The translations under genes were made by a program, and so were the position numbers. Shown here one piece after another: positions 26,191 to 35,276 of a stretch of 47,629 nt of DNA. The notes under the pieces are model-generated. The model made no database searches. It was given only the letters and a program-made list of their open reading frames with translations, and was not told the origin of the DNA. The stretch is from Chlorobaculum sp. 24CR (GTDB lineage: Bacteria > Bacteroidota > Chlorobiia > Chlorobiales > Chlorobiaceae): positions 1-47,629 of the forward strand of contig NZ_SDGU01000056.1 in assembly GCF_004118635.1 (NCBI RefSeq), given 5' to 3'. Each line of letters begins with the position of its first letter. The first letter of the stretch is position 1.

Positions 26191-27421
26191 CAAACTGCAT
26201 CCGCAATCGATGTGCCCCGCGTTCGGCGGGTTGCGCGTCCTCATGCGCATCGATGGCGCGCAGGTCTGCATGGTTGCCGACCAGGGTTGCCTGTACGGAC
26301 TGACCTTCGTGTCGCACTTTTACGCCGCGCGGCGCTCGATTGTGTCGCCGGAGCTGATGAACGTGCAGATTTCGGGCGGCACGATGATCGACGACGTCCG
26401 TCGCACCATCGAGAAGATTGCCGAAGACCCGGCGGTGCGCTTCATTCCGGTGGTGAGCACCTGCGTCGCGGAGACGGCGGGCATCGCCGAGGAGCTGCTT
26501 CCGAAACGTGTCGGCAACGCCGAGGTGCTGCTGGTGCGGCTTCCGGCGTTCCAGATCCGGACGCACCCGGAGGCCAAGGACGTGGCGGTTTCGTCGCTCG
26601 TCAAGCGGTTCGGCGCGTTCGGCGAGCCGAAAAAGGGCAAGACGCTCGTGGTGCTGGGGGAAATCTTTCCGGTCGATGCGATGATGATTGGCGGTGTTCT
26701 GCAGAAGATCGGCGTCGTGTCGGTCATAACGCTGCCCGGCGCTGACCTCGACGACTACGTGCAGGCGGGACGCGCGTCGGCCTGCGCGGTGCTGCATCCG
26801 TTTTACGAGCGCACGGCAGCGCTCTTCGAGTCGGCGGGGGTGAAGATCGTGGGCGGCAACCCCATCGGCGCGAACGCCACCGGCCAGTGGATCGAGCGAA
26901 TCGGCGAGGCGCTCGACCTCGACCCGGAGACCGTCAAACAGGTGGCCGAGGAGGAGCGGCAGAAAGCCAAGGGGGTGATGGCCGGGTTCGCGCAAAAGCT
27001 GCACGGTTCGGTGATTGTCGCGGGCTACGAGGGCAACGAGCTGCCGCTGGTGCGTCTGTTGCTCGAAGCGGGCCTCGACGTGCCGTACGCCTCGACCTCC
27101 ATCGCCCGCACGCCGCTCGGCGAGGAGGATCATCGCCTGCTCGCGATGCTCGGCACCGAGGTGCGCTACCGGAAATATCTCGAAGAGGATATGCAGGCCG
27201 TGCTGGAGCACAAGCCTGATCTGGTGATCGGCACCACCTCGCTCGACAGCTTTGCCAAAGAGCACGGTATTCCGGCGATCTACTACACCAACAACATCTC
27301 CGCGCGCCCGATCTTTTTCGCCTCCGGCGCGGCTTCGGTACTTGGCATGATTGCCGGACTGATCGAAAAGCGCGAAATTTACGGGAGGATGAAGGAGTAT
27401 TTCATGCCGACGGCGGAGTGA
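26171..27421 (+). CDS. bchY: Chlorophyllide a reductase subunit Y (BchY)
   Basis: A 416-residue nitrogenase-like protein. With BchZ and the reductase BchX it reduces ring B of chlorophyllide a on the route to bacteriochlorophyll a. The start QSMCPAFGGLRV, GCLYGLTFVSHFYAARRS and PVVSTCVAET fit BchY, and C15, C40 and C98 are the likely Fe-S ligands. Late segments IYYTNNISARPIFFASGAAS also match. bchX and bchZ are not in the window. The ATG at 26171 overlaps the SPOR gene by 20 bases; later Met codons would remove the first Cys, so this start is kept. Its presence supports a phototrophic Chlorobi host. Confidence 0.9.
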   Translation: MENKACNKLHPQSMCPAFGGLRVLMRIDGAQVCMVADQGCLYGLTFVSHFYAARRSIVSPELMNVQISGGTMIDDVRRTIEKIAEDPAVRFIPVVSTCVAETAGIAEELLPKRVGNAEVLLVRLPAFQIRTHPEAKDVAVSSLVKRFGAFGEPKKGKTLVVLGEIFPVDAMMIGGVLQKIGVVSVITLPGADLDDYVQAGRASACAVLHPFYERTAALFESAGVKIVGGNPIGANATGQWIERIGEALDLDPETVKQVAEEERQKAKGVMAGFAQKLHGSVIVAGYEGNELPLVRLLLEAGLDVPYASTSIARTPLGEEDHRLLAMLGTEVRYRKYLEEDMQAVLEHKPDLVIGTTSLDSFAKEHGIPAIYYTNNISARPIFFASGAASVLGMIAGLIEKREIYGRMKEYFMPTAE

Positions 27422-27438
27422 AGGGATGGCCTGGGAGC

Positions 27439-27456
27439 GCGGAGCCCCAGCTCCGC
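27439..27456. other. Hairpin downstream of bchY
   Basis: GCGGAGC (27439-27445) and GCTCCGC (27450-27456) form a 7-bp GC-rich stem with a CCCA loop. A T-stretch follows only after several bases, so it may be a weak terminator for bchY or part of a REP-like repeat. The sequence TGTCATCGCGAGTGCCGACA just downstream also looks like an interspersed repeat. Confidence 0.4.
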
Positions 27457-27560
27457 AATTCCGGCTTTTGAAACAGCACTGACAATGTCATCGCGAGTGC
27501 CGACAAGTCGGGACGTGGCGAACCATCTTTAACTGTCATCACCCAATACAATAACGCACG

Positions 27561-27860
27561 ATGAAACATGAATTTGTAAAGATCATTGGGGTGGATGTAC
27601 TCGACAATTATTATTTGCGCGTACATTTCGATAATGGCACGGCAAAGGAAATCGATCTGGAATCCGTTTTGTATGGTGAACTTTATGAACCGCTTCGCGA
27701 TCCTGATTTTTTCAGACAGGTGATGGTTGACGATGAAGTGGGGACAATCGTATGGCCAAATGGAGCAGACTTTGACCCTGATTTGCTCTACGCATGGGAT
27801 GAACATGTCAAGGCTTTTGCATCACAGATGCGCAAAGTCGAACATTCTTGTAATCAATAA
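27561..27860 (+). CDS. DUF2442 domain protein
   Basis: A 99-residue protein of the DUF2442 type: a short beta-rich domain (VKIIGVDVLDNYYLRVHFDN, then KEIDLESVL and GTIVWPNGADFDPDLLYA). Such genes often pair with a DUF4160 gene and are suspected toxin-antitoxin partners. No DUF4160 gene is visible next to it, so it would be an orphan. Base composition is lower in GC than bchY, marking the left side of an AT-rich island. Confidence 0.85.
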   Translation: MKHEFVKIIGVDVLDNYYLRVHFDNGTAKEIDLESVLYGELYEPLRDPDFFRQVMVDDEVGTIVWPNGADFDPDLLYAWDEHVKAFASQMRKVEHSCNQ

Positions 27861-27915
27861 CGAAATACCCGTCTATTTGCCTCGATTACTAATATCTTAA
27901 AATTTCTCCTAACGT

Positions 27916-28470
27916 TTATTCGTCGTCTTCTTTTTTATACCCTTCATAATAATAGGATTGTTCGATTCCTTTGAAGATGATTTCCCGGTTATCGATTTCA
28001 TCTGTCAGATTTGCGTGAAGCAATGTTCTGATTTCCAAGTCATTGACGGGGCTTCTTTCCATTGCCTGCAAGTACAGGTCTTTATCGATAAATTGCCAGT
28101 TTATTACTTTTTTTAGTCTGGCTTTTAAAATCATATCCAGCCAGATGCGCATCGTCCTGCCGTTTCCTTCCATGAATGGATGGGCGATATTCATTTCTAC
28201 ATATTTGGCAATGATGTCTTCAAATGAGTTTTCTGGCATTTGTTCGATTTTTACAAGAATCTCTTTCAGATACAATGAATTTGCGAATCTGAAGCTGCCT
28301 TTTGATATGTTTTTGGTGCGTATTTCTCCAGCAAAATCAAATAGTTTATAAAATAGATAAGAGTGGATTTGTTGTAGTCCTTTTGTTGTCCCAATTTCAA
28401 TTTTTGTAATATCGCCTGATTCGAATAAGCGATAAGCGTTTTCTATGCTTTGTTTGTCGATATTTCTCAT
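27916..28470 (-). CDS. Class III Fic-family protein (NmFic-like)
   Basis: A 184-residue Fic enzyme, which uses ATP to adenylylate (AMPylate) target proteins. The active site HPFMEGNGR is at 97-105 with catalytic H97. The C-terminus holds SYYYEG (172-177), which fits the (S/T)xxxE(G/N) inhibitory helix; an inhibitory motif at the C-terminus defines class III (NmFic type). The enzyme therefore carries its own off switch and no separate antitoxin gene is needed. NmFic targets DNA gyrase, but the target here is unknown. The gene is AT-rich compared with the chromosome, consistent with acquisition. The start at 28470 gives full family length. Confidence 0.9.
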   Translation of the reverse strand: MRNIDKQSIENAYRLFESGDITKIEIGTTKGLQQIHSYLFYKLFDFAGEIRTKNISKGSFRFANSLYLKEILVKIEQMPENSFEDIIAKYVEMNIAHPFMEGNGRTMRIWLDMILKARLKKVINWQFIDKDLYLQAMERSPVNDLEIRTLLHANLTDEIDNREIIFKGIEQSYYYEGYKKEDDE

Positions 28471-28720
28471 GGTACGAAAAAAGGATTTTAGATTACATGA
28501 CTCTTTTTCTTCTATCGGAATAAATTCTTTTTATACTTTTATTTTTGCGGTCTTATACGCTTGCGGGTAACGGATTGCAGCTTCATAAATGTAGCGATTT
28601 AGAAGCTTCATTGTCAACCCAACACATGCTTTGATAGATGCAATAAACTTGATTTAAGCACTGAGGCGCCACTATTCAATATGAACTTTGTAGTTGTTAC
28701 ACTTTTGGACGATACGAATA

Positions 28721-29998
28721 TCAATTATCGTAATCAATATCTAAATATTTAAACTTCTCACCAATTTTTTTTGCCTTTGCTTTAACGCTGATCCATTTAT
28801 TAAGATAAAGACTTTCCGTATATTTTGTTTGTTCGAGTCCATCATCTCCATTTATTTTAATTTTTGGTTTAGACATTTCTTCCTCATTGTCAAGATTTCT
28901 AATAAACGCGTTGCCCGTTCTTGTGTCAGTGTTTAAATGATAAATGTAAATTTTATACTCCTTGAATTCGCTATCTATAGTCATCCCTTTTTTGGAAACC
29001 TCGATATCCTCTACAATAGTTTGAAATTTATTGCAATAATCGATATCAATAAACCCTAATGAGGTTTCGGCAGTTTCCGTGATACCTAAAATAGATGCAC
29101 TTTCAAAATGCTTTCCGACTTGTTCGGTTATTTTTTCAAATTTACCTGCCGACTTAATTAAATCTTCTTTAATAAAGGAATTAATGTTATTTGGTTTAGT
29201 AATAAACGCTTTTTCGTAAACATCACTCAGAGTTGCCTCAAGTTCTTTTAGTTTGTCTGAAAAGTCCTCATTTTTAGAGGTAAATATATCCTTGTCTTCT
29301 GTGAAGTTTTCAGAAATGTAGTTAATGTAATTGGCAATATATTTGTCAATTGGTGCCTGCGAAAGAAAAAGATTTCCGCCTTTCTTACTTTTTTGACTTA
29401 AATCTAATTCAAAATTAATTTTGAAACTGCCTTCTGCGTAAGGTTGTAACAATGCTTTAGGAACTAAATCAAACCCTTTTAAAGATTTAATTCTATCTTC
29501 AAGAAATTCTGTAAAACCATTCTGAATTTTTGAGACTTCATCTGCAATGGCTTTATTTAAATCTGCCAGCTTTCCTTGCAAGCTAATAGAGAATGTTAAA
29601 GAATGGGATTTAACTGTTGCTGGACAATATGACTCTGAAGTCGGAAGGTATTCATTTGGTAATGAATCAAAATCTATGTCATATGCTTTGAGAATTTTAA
29701 ACTTATAATCCTTTTCAACTATACTTATGGACGTCGAATTTTTTAATATTTCCAAATATGAAATTTTCCCATTTAAAAATTGATGGAACTCTTTATTTGT
29801 TAATATCGTGTGTAAGGTTAGTATCATTTTTGTGTCGTCATCTTCTTCAAGATGGGAGCCGATAATCTTGTTTCCGTATTTGTTTGTGCCGATGTAAAGA
29901 ATCGGAAAGTCATCAAAATGCAGGACAGAATAATTATTGACGATTTCTATTTGGTCGTTTTTTATTAACTGTCTTCTATGTAGATTAAAGTCATTCAT
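28721..29998 (-). CDS. Unknown AT-rich protein, second gene of a two-gene operon
   Basis: A 425-residue protein from the ATG at 29998 (the TTG at 30007 is an alternative). The N-terminal part is beta-rich (FPILYIGTNKYGNKIIGSHLEEDDD), vaguely recalling DUF6575-type domains, and the rest is mixed alpha/beta with many charged residues. I see no enzyme motif, signal peptide or membrane segment. It begins one base after the stop of the gene before it (30000-30449), so they are co-transcribed. Codon use is strongly AT-biased and unlike the core genes, which suggests horizontal transfer. I cannot name a function. Confidence 0.65.
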   Translation of the reverse strand: MNDFNLHRRQLIKNDQIEIVNNYSVLHFDDFPILYIGTNKYGNKIIGSHLEEDDDTKMILTLHTILTNKEFHQFLNGKISYLEILKNSTSISIVEKDYKFKILKAYDIDFDSLPNEYLPTSESYCPATVKSHSLTFSISLQGKLADLNKAIADEVSKIQNGFTEFLEDRIKSLKGFDLVPKALLQPYAEGSFKINFELDLSQKSKKGGNLFLSQAPIDKYIANYINYISENFTEDKDIFTSKNEDFSDKLKELEATLSDVYEKAFITKPNNINSFIKEDLIKSAGKFEKITEQVGKHFESASILGITETAETSLGFIDIDYCNKFQTIVEDIEVSKKGMTIDSEFKEYKIYIYHLNTDTRTGNAFIRNLDNEEEMSKPKIKINGDDGLEQTKYTESLYLNKWISVKAKAKKIGEKFKYLDIDYDN

Positions 29999-29999
29999 T

Positions 30000-30449
30000 C
30001 TATGCAAATTTAACTGTTTCCATCACAACTATCTTTCCTAAATTAAAATCATCAGCCTTGTAAAAATTGTAGTGGCTTTTATCATCTTCTTCTGGTGAAT
30101 ATATTACTTTTCCAGCATCTTTGTTAAATCGAAACTTCAAATAATAGGACCCCTTTTTTTTGTTAAAGTTGAATGTGGTTTTATATTTTTCTAAAATTAG
30201 ATTTTCATATTCAGGCTTAATTTGATTAATTGATACTGCCTTATAAGAACAAATTATATCACAATCTTCATTCTCTGCTCGAATTCCTCTTTCCCAATGA
30301 GTTTGAAAATCTTTATCCTCAACTTTGTCTTTTCTGAGTTTTCTAACATATTCATTAGAAGAATCAATTTCTGCTTTTGAGGTGCAGTCGCAATCTGTGT
30401 CAGAATTTATATTTTTAAATTTCATAGTGTTTTTTATTTTTTTTGACAT
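30000..30449 (-). CDS. Unknown AT-rich protein, first gene of a two-gene operon
   Basis: A 149-residue charged protein with two Cys-rich spots (CDCTS and CDIICS). It has an uninterrupted frame and codon use matching its partner. No domain is recognised. The ATG at 30449 is taken; the TTG at 30458 and the ATG at 30425 are alternatives. Its stop lies one base before the start of the larger gene, a layout common in two-component defence or toxin modules. That context is the only functional hint. Confidence 0.6.
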   Translation of the reverse strand: MSKKIKNTMKFKNINSDTDCDCTSKAEIDSSNEYVRKLRKDKVEDKDFQTHWERGIRAENEDCDIICSYKAVSINQIKPEYENLILEKYKTTFNFNKKKGSYYLKFRFNKDAGKVIYSPEEDDKSHYNFYKADDFNLGKIVVMETVKFA

Positions 30450-30909
30450 TTCTGCCAACTTACGCTTAGCTTATTTAGTCGCGCTATTCTAATGCGCCAT
30501 ACTACCAATATCTTGGACGAATAAGCGTAATAACGTATTGTGTTCGTTTTGACAGCCGAATCGTTGTAACCCTTGTGCGGAAGCCCCAGCCGGTGCATCA
30601 GACTAATCATCCTATCTGCCTCAGAGATAAGCAAATATTTGCAATAACGGCTCTGGTGTGCGCCCGGTCGCAGTGGCTTTTTTGCCCTGCGTTCGAGAGG
30701 CGTGAACCGTATGATGGCGCTTGCGTAAGGCATTTGCTGTGGGGGAAAGGTGATTCTACCTTGTACTTCAGCCAACACATTGTATGAAGGTAGAAAATTT
30801 GTAAGCCATTGCAAACAAAGGATCGGGGTACAAGTGCTGTTCCGGGAAATTATTCTCTTTCGGTTTCGGTGGCGGGTTGGTCGGCTCAGTACTCTCCGGT
30901 AGATCGGCT
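30450..30909. other. Non-coding region at the right edge of the AT-rich island
   Basis: This ~460-bp stretch has no convincing gene. A 126-codon open frame on the minus strand (30434-30814) lacks family features and is probably chance. An imperfect inverted repeat lies at its left end: TTACGCTTA (30460-30468) and TAAGCGTAA (30522-30530), about 53 bases apart. The GC content rises from left to right across it, marking the join between island and chromosome. Confidence 0.5.
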
Positions 30910-31185
30910 CTACTTCTTCTTTTCCCGCCAGAAGATCGCGAAGAGAATCCAGGCGTATGCGCCGACCAGCGTGAACGGGGCGATGTCGAGGGCGAAGAAT
31001 CCGTCAACGGCTTTTTCTACATACATTAGCGCGTAGCTCAGGGCGAGTACGGTTGCGCCCAGCGCGATGAAGAGGTAGTTCATCGCACCGAGCGGCATCG
31101 TGGCTGGGGCCGGTTTTGCGGGGGCTGGCGGCTGCCTGGCCGCTGGCTCAGGCGTCCGCTTTTGCTTCTTCGGTGAAGATTTCAT
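30910..31185 (-). CDS. DUF3098-like small membrane protein
   Basis: A 91-residue protein with a basic, Pro/Ala-rich N-terminus and two transmembrane helices ([19 protein letters not shown] and [16 protein letters not shown]). The arrangement [13 protein letters not shown] ... REKKK fits the DUF3098 family of Bacteroidetes and Chlorobi; function unknown. The chosen start at 31185 makes a 38-base overlap with the aminotransferase gene; an internal ATG at 31098 would remove the overlap but shorten the N-terminus. Confidence 0.7.
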   Translation of the reverse strand: MKSSPKKQKRTPEPAARQPPAPAKPAPATMPLGAMNYLFIALGATVLALSYALMYVEKAVDGFFALDIAPFTLVGAYAWILFAIFWREKKK

Positions 31186-32362
31186 CGAGCGTATCGAGAC
31201 AGAGTTGCGCCTCTTCCTTGCTGATCGAGAGCGGCGGAAGCAGGCGGATGACGTTGTTGCTGGTGGCGTTGACCAGGACGTTTCTCTTCAGCGCCTCCTC
31301 GACGTAGTACTTCGCTTCGCGATGCACCGTAACGCCGATCATGAGGCCGTACTGGCGTATTTCGAGAATCTGCGCGTACTTTTCAGCCATCTTCTCGAAA
31401 GCCGCCCTCATCATCGCGCCGGTTTCGAGGGCGTTCTGCATGAGTCCGTCGGCGTAGATCGCCTCGATCATCGCCAGGCCCGCCGCGCAGGCGACCGGGT
31501 TGCCGCCGAAGGTCGTGCCGTGGCTGCCGGGGGCAAAGACCTCCGCGACCTTCTCCGAGCCGATGATTGCGCCGAGCGGCAGTCCGCCGCCGAGCGGCTT
31601 GGCCGCGCAGACGAGGTCGGGCTTGACGTCGTAGGGCATGTAGCTGAAGAACGCGCCCGTGCGTCCGCATCCGGCCTGAATGTCATCGGCCACGATGAGG
31701 AAATCGTGCTCCGCGGCCAGCGCCTTCAGCCTCGCGATGAACGCTTCGCTCACCTTGTGGATGCCTCCCTCGCCCTGCACGAACTCAACGAAAACCGCCG
31801 CCGTGCGGCTGGAAACCTTGCGTTCCAGATCCTCCACGTCGTTGAAATCGATCATGCCGGTTTCGGGCACGAGCGGCTCGAAGCCGCCGACATACTTCGG
31901 CTTGGCGGTCAGCGAGAGCGCACCGTAGGTTCTGCCGTGGAAGCAGTTGGTCAGCGAGAGCACCTGGGTTTTGCTGGCGTCGCCGTCACGCGAGGCGAAG
32001 CGTCGCGCCAGCTTGATGGCCGCCTCGATCGCCTCGGTGCCGCTGTTGCAGAAGAAGACCTTCGAGAGCCCCGAAATTTCGAGCAACTTCGCGGCCAGCT
32101 CGAACTGCGGCTTCTGCATGAAGAGGTTCGAGACGTGGATGTATTTCGTCGCCTGTGCGGTGATGGCGTCGAGAAGGCGCTTGTCGCCGTAGCCGATGGC
32201 GTTGACGCCGATTCCGGCGATCATGTCGAGGTAGCGGTCGCCGCTGGCGGTGTAGAGGAATGAACCTTTGCCGCTGGCTATGTCGAGCGGCAGTCTGGCG
32301 TAGTTGTGAAAAAAGAGCTGCTTTTCAGTTTCGAGATTTATTGCAGGTGTGTTCATCGTCAT
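31148..32362 (-). CDS. argD: Class III aminotransferase, probably acetylornithine transaminase
   Basis: A PLP-dependent class III (ornithine/acetylornithine type) aminotransferase of 404 residues. It likely acts in arginine synthesis by converting N-acetylglutamate semialdehyde to N-acetylornithine. Motifs: [18 protein letters not shown] (phosphate binding), [34 protein letters not shown] with the PLP-binding Asp, and [13 protein letters not shown] with the Schiff-base Lys. The [11 protein letters not shown] and AKPLGGG wording departs from the usual DEVQTGxGRTG and AKxLGGG of ArgD, so another omega-transaminase is possible. The start at 32362 is one of two close ATGs (also 32356). Confidence 0.75.
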   Translation of the reverse strand: MTMNTPAINLETEKQLFFHNYARLPLDIASGKGSFLYTASGDRYLDMIAGIGVNAIGYGDKRLLDAITAQATKYIHVSNLFMQKPQFELAAKLLEISGLSKVFFCNSGTEAIEAAIKLARRFASRDGDASKTQVLSLTNCFHGRTYGALSLTAKPKYVGGFEPLVPETGMIDFNDVEDLERKVSSRTAAVFVEFVQGEGGIHKVSEAFIARLKALAAEHDFLIVADDIQAGCGRTGAFFSYMPYDVKPDLVCAAKPLGGGLPLGAIIGSEKVAEVFAPGSHGTTFGGNPVACAAGLAMIEAIYADGLMQNALETGAMMRAAFEKMAEKYAQILEIRQYGLMIGVTVHREAKYYVEEALKRNVLVNATSNNVIRLLPPLSISKEEAQLCLDTLDEIFTEEAKADA

Positions 32363-32425
32363 GGTTTGTTCTTTAAAAATCAGGGTTGTGATTTTTTTCA
32401 TCTTATCGAAATCAGCGCTGACCTG

Positions 32426-32686
32426 TCAGCTCTCCTCGTTCCGTTGGCGATGGCGGATGAGGCTGCGGATCGCTCGCCAGATGCCGTATGCGCCGAGCAG
32501 CAGCGAGAACCAGAAGAGGTCGCGGCCATCGGCTCCATTCATCCGCGAAGCATAGAAACCAATATACGCGGCGAGCACCAGAAATGTGACGGAAAGCAGC
32601 GCGTCGAGCGCCATGGTGATCGGCAAGCGCCCTTTTTTTCGGGAACTCACCGCGCCGTCAGGGTCGGCGTCAGGCGTTCTTGTCAT
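32426..32686 (-). CDS. Small two-helix membrane protein
   Basis: An 86-residue protein with two likely transmembrane helices (ITMALDALLSVTFLVLAAYIGF and LFWFSLLLGAYGIWRAI) and basic ends. No family is recognised. Its start lies within the end of the NADH dehydrogenase gene (17-base overlap), so it is probably co-translated with that gene and may be a membrane partner, which is inference. Confidence 0.65.
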   Translation of the reverse strand: MTRTPDADPDGAVSSRKKGRLPITMALDALLSVTFLVLAAYIGFYASRMNGADGRDLFWFSLLLGAYGIWRAIRSLIRHRQRNEES

Positions 32687-33998
32687 CGCAAGGCGACGAT
32701 TTCTGCTCCCGGTAGAAGCGCCAGTCCTTGTTGACGATCAGGCGCGCGCCGTAGCCGAAGGTGAAATACGACCAGCCCCACTGCATCAAAACAAAGACGC
32801 GGTGCCGGAAGGTCGAAAGATAATAGATATGCACGAGCAGCCAGGTGAACCAGGCCATTGCGCCGTCGAATTTCAGGTTGCCGATTTCGACAATCGCCTT
32901 GTTGCGCCCGATGGTGGCCATCTGCCCTTTGTCTCGATATTTGAACGGTTTGCGCGGCTTGCCCTTCAGCTCATCGACAATCGCCCGACCAATGGCGTTG
33001 CCTGCCTGCATGGCTACCGGAGCCATGCCCGGCAGCGTCGAGCCGTTGTCGAGCGTGAAGCAGGCCTGGTCGCCGCCGACGAACACCTCGGGGTGGCCGG
33101 GAAGGCTCAGATCCTGCTCGACCACGATGCGTCCGCTGCGGTCGGTTTCGACGCCCATGTTGTGGCCGATTTCCGAGGCCTTGACGCCTGCCGCCCAGAG
33201 CACCGTGGCGGCCTCGATGCGCTCGCGCCCGATCTGCACGCCGTCGCTGTCCACGTCGCTCACCATGCTCGATGTCCAGACCTGCACGCCGAGCTTTTCC
33301 AGCTCGCGGGTCGCTTTGCTCGACAGTTCGGGCGAGAAGGTGCCGAGGATGCGCTCGGCGGCCTCGACGATGAAGATGCGGGTGAGCTTTGGGTCGATGT
33401 GCCGATAGAATTTCGAAAGGGTGAAGCGGCTCATTTCGCCGATCGATCCGGCAAGCTCGACGCCGGTCGGCCCGCCGCCGACGATGACGAAGGTGAGCTG
33501 CTTTTTGCGCTCTTTCGGGTCGTTGGTGCGTTCGGCGGCTTCGTACGCCTCCATGACGCGGCGGCGAATTTCCGAAGCCTGGGCGAGGTTTTTCAGGCCG
33601 GGGGCGAACTCCTCCCACTGGTTGTTGCCGAAGTAGTGGTGCTGCGCTCCGCAGGCAAGGATGAGGTAGTCGTACTCGACATCGCCGAAATCGGTTTTCA
33701 CCTTCCGGGCTTCGAGATCGACGTTGCAGACGGCGCCCTTGAAGACCGTGACGTTGCCGTCCCTGGCCAGCATGTTGCGCAGCGGCGTGGCGATGTCGCC
33801 CTCGCCGAGCGCGGCCATGGCGACCTGGTAGAGCAGCGGCTGGAAGAGGTGGTAGTTCTTCCTGTCGATAAGCGTGACTTCGACATCGTTTCTGTTACTG
33901 AGGATTCTCGCGGCGTTCAGACCGGTAAAACCACCGCCGACAATCACGACCTTTTTTTTCATCTCGTTCAGATTCTCTCGTTCATTTCTCAAATCCAT
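32670..33998 (-). CDS. ndh: Type II NADH dehydrogenase (NDH-2)
   Basis: A 442-residue single-subunit NADH:quinone oxidoreductase that passes electrons from NADH to membrane menaquinone without pumping protons. The FAD-binding VVIVGGGFTGLNAARIL and the NAD-binding VIVGGGPTGVELAG are the two Rossmann motifs, and ACGAQHHYF and VFVGGDQACF fit the family. A C-terminal amphipathic segment (MAWFTWLLVHIYYL) should anchor it to the membrane. The ATG at 33998 has GGAAG seven bases upstream and is preferred to 33962. The gene stands at the head of a run followed by the small membrane protein. Confidence 0.9.
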   Translation of the reverse strand: MDLRNERENLNEMKKKVVIVGGGFTGLNAARILSNRNDVEVTLIDRKNYHLFQPLLYQVAMAALGEGDIATPLRNMLARDGNVTVFKGAVCNVDLEARKVKTDFGDVEYDYLILACGAQHHYFGNNQWEEFAPGLKNLAQASEIRRRVMEAYEAAERTNDPKERKKQLTFVIVGGGPTGVELAGSIGEMSRFTLSKFYRHIDPKLTRIFIVEAAERILGTFSPELSSKATRELEKLGVQVWTSSMVSDVDSDGVQIGRERIEAATVLWAAGVKASEIGHNMGVETDRSGRIVVEQDLSLPGHPEVFVGGDQACFTLDNGSTLPGMAPVAMQAGNAIGRAIVDELKGKPRKPFKYRDKGQMATIGRNKAIVEIGNLKFDGAMAWFTWLLVHIYYLSTFRHRVFVLMQWGWSYFTFGYGARLIVNKDWRFYREQKSSPCDDKNA

Positions 33999-34128
33999 GC
34001 CTTGACTTCCGTATAGCATGTCAAGTTACGGCAAAGATGCCCTCATCATGCACAAACTCTGGAAAGTAATAAAAATGATGCGAATCTTGCTATCGCCGTT
34101 ACCGAAGCGTTACGCCGGTCTGGGCTTT

Positions 34129-34683
34129 TCAGCCCAGTTTTTCGATGATCCGGGCATGGGCGGGAAATCGCGCGACGAGCGTTGCCTGGTCGGCGAAGGT
34201 GAAGTCGCGGAAGTCGAAGCCCGGCGCGACCACGCAGCTCACCAGCGCGTAGGCGTCCGGGGCGCCGGATTGCTCCGGAAGACAGGCGCCAAAATAAGAT
34301 CCCGCCGGAACCCACGAGTGCAGCGTCTGCCCGGCGTCCGGATTGTCGCCAAGCGTGAACCGCGACGGCTCGCCGGTTTCGGGGAAGCCGTGCACGTCGA
34401 GCGGCGATCCGGCGTGGAAGTACCACTGCTCGTCGGAGTGGATGCGGTGCAGGCGGGAGCGGTCGCCTTGCTGGAGCAGGTAGTAGATCGAGGTCGCGTA
34501 GCTTCGCACGGAGCCGAAGGTCGTGGCTCCGCTGAAGTTGTACTCACCCTCGCTGCGGTAGGTTTCGCGGTACCAGCCCCCTTCGGGGTGGCGTTCGAGC
34601 CGGAGCCGCTCTATCCAGAACTCAGCCGTTCGCACGGAGCTTTTCCCGGATTTTCGCGGTTTTCTGGCGCGAGGCTTCGGCAA
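34129..34683 (-). CDS. DUF985 cupin protein
   Basis: A cupin_5 (DUF985) protein with [50 protein letters not shown] and [17 protein letters not shown], typical of this small double-stranded beta-helix family. The function is unknown; a sugar-binding or epimerase-like role has been suggested for the family. The listed ATG at 34683 overlaps purE by 62 bases. A GTG at 34635 would start the protein just before the conserved domain with only a 14-base overlap, and may be the true start. Confidence 0.85.
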   Translation of the reverse strand: MPKPRARKPRKSGKSSVRTAEFWIERLRLERHPEGGWYRETYRSEGEYNFSGATTFGSVRSYATSIYYLLQQGDRSRLHRIHSDEQWYFHAGSPLDVHGFPETGEPSRFTLGDNPDAGQTLHSWVPAGSYFGACLPEQSGAPDAYALVSCVVAPGFDFRDFTFADQATLVARFPAHARIIEKLG

Positions 34684-35149
34684 GGCGCTGGCGGAACTCC
34701 TTGAGCTTTTGCATCAGTTCGGCGTCGCCGAGGGCGAGCATCTGCACGGCCAAGAGCGCGGCGTTGCGGGCGTTGTCGATGCCGACGGTGGCCACCGGAA
34801 TTCCGGCGGGCATCTGCACGATGGCGTAGAGCGAGTCCTGGCCGCTGAGCTTTTTGCTGTAGATCGGCACGCCGATGACCGGCAGCACCGTCATGGCCGC
34901 CGTGACGCCCGGCAGGTGCGCCGCGCCGCCCGCTCCGGCGATGATCGTCTTCAGGCCGCGCTCTTCGGCGGACGAGGCGTAGGCTTCCAGGTCGCCCGGT
35001 GTACGGTGCGCCGAGATGACCGAAATTTCAAACGGAATCCCGAACTCGTCGAGCACCGTGGCGGCCTCTTTCATGATGTCGAAATCGGAATCGGAACCCA
35101 TCAGGATGCCGACCAGCGGCGTCTGCGGGTCTGTGGATAATGGTGTCAT
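34622..35149 (-). CDS. purE: N5-carboxyaminoimidazole ribonucleotide mutase
   Basis: A 175-residue PurE that converts N5-CAIR to CAIR in purine synthesis. GSDSDF (18-23), the substrate-binding SAHRTP (46-51) and [10 protein letters not shown] are all present, as are [18 protein letters not shown] and the Val-Gly-Ile-Asp-Asn-Ala segment. Length is standard. purK is not adjacent. It points away from hemN and shares an intergenic region of about 130 bases with it. Confidence 0.96.
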   Translation of the reverse strand: MTPLSTDPQTPLVGILMGSDSDFDIMKEAATVLDEFGIPFEISVISAHRTPGDLEAYASSAEERGLKTIIAGAGGAAHLPGVTAAMTVLPVIGVPIYSKKLSGQDSLYAIVQMPAGIPVATVGIDNARNAALLAVQMLALGDAELMQKLKEFRQRLAEASRQKTAKIREKLRANG

Positions 35150-35276
35150 GGAAAAAAGAAATTGTGCGACCTTGCGAATGTTAAGGCCGTTGCAGTTTGA
35201 AGGCTATGAATTTGCGGAGTTTTTGTATTTTCCCCAAGTCAAACAAAAAAAATAACACTTGCCAAGGAAGAATACA

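Noticed and set aside
30460-30530. Integron attC site
   Set aside because: The expected GTTRRRY and RYYYAAC core sites are not both present and no integrase gene is nearby.
30434-30814. 126-codon minus-strand open frame between the AT-rich operon and the DUF3098 gene
   Set aside because: No domain, unusual composition, and it overlaps the start of the unknown gene; more likely chance.
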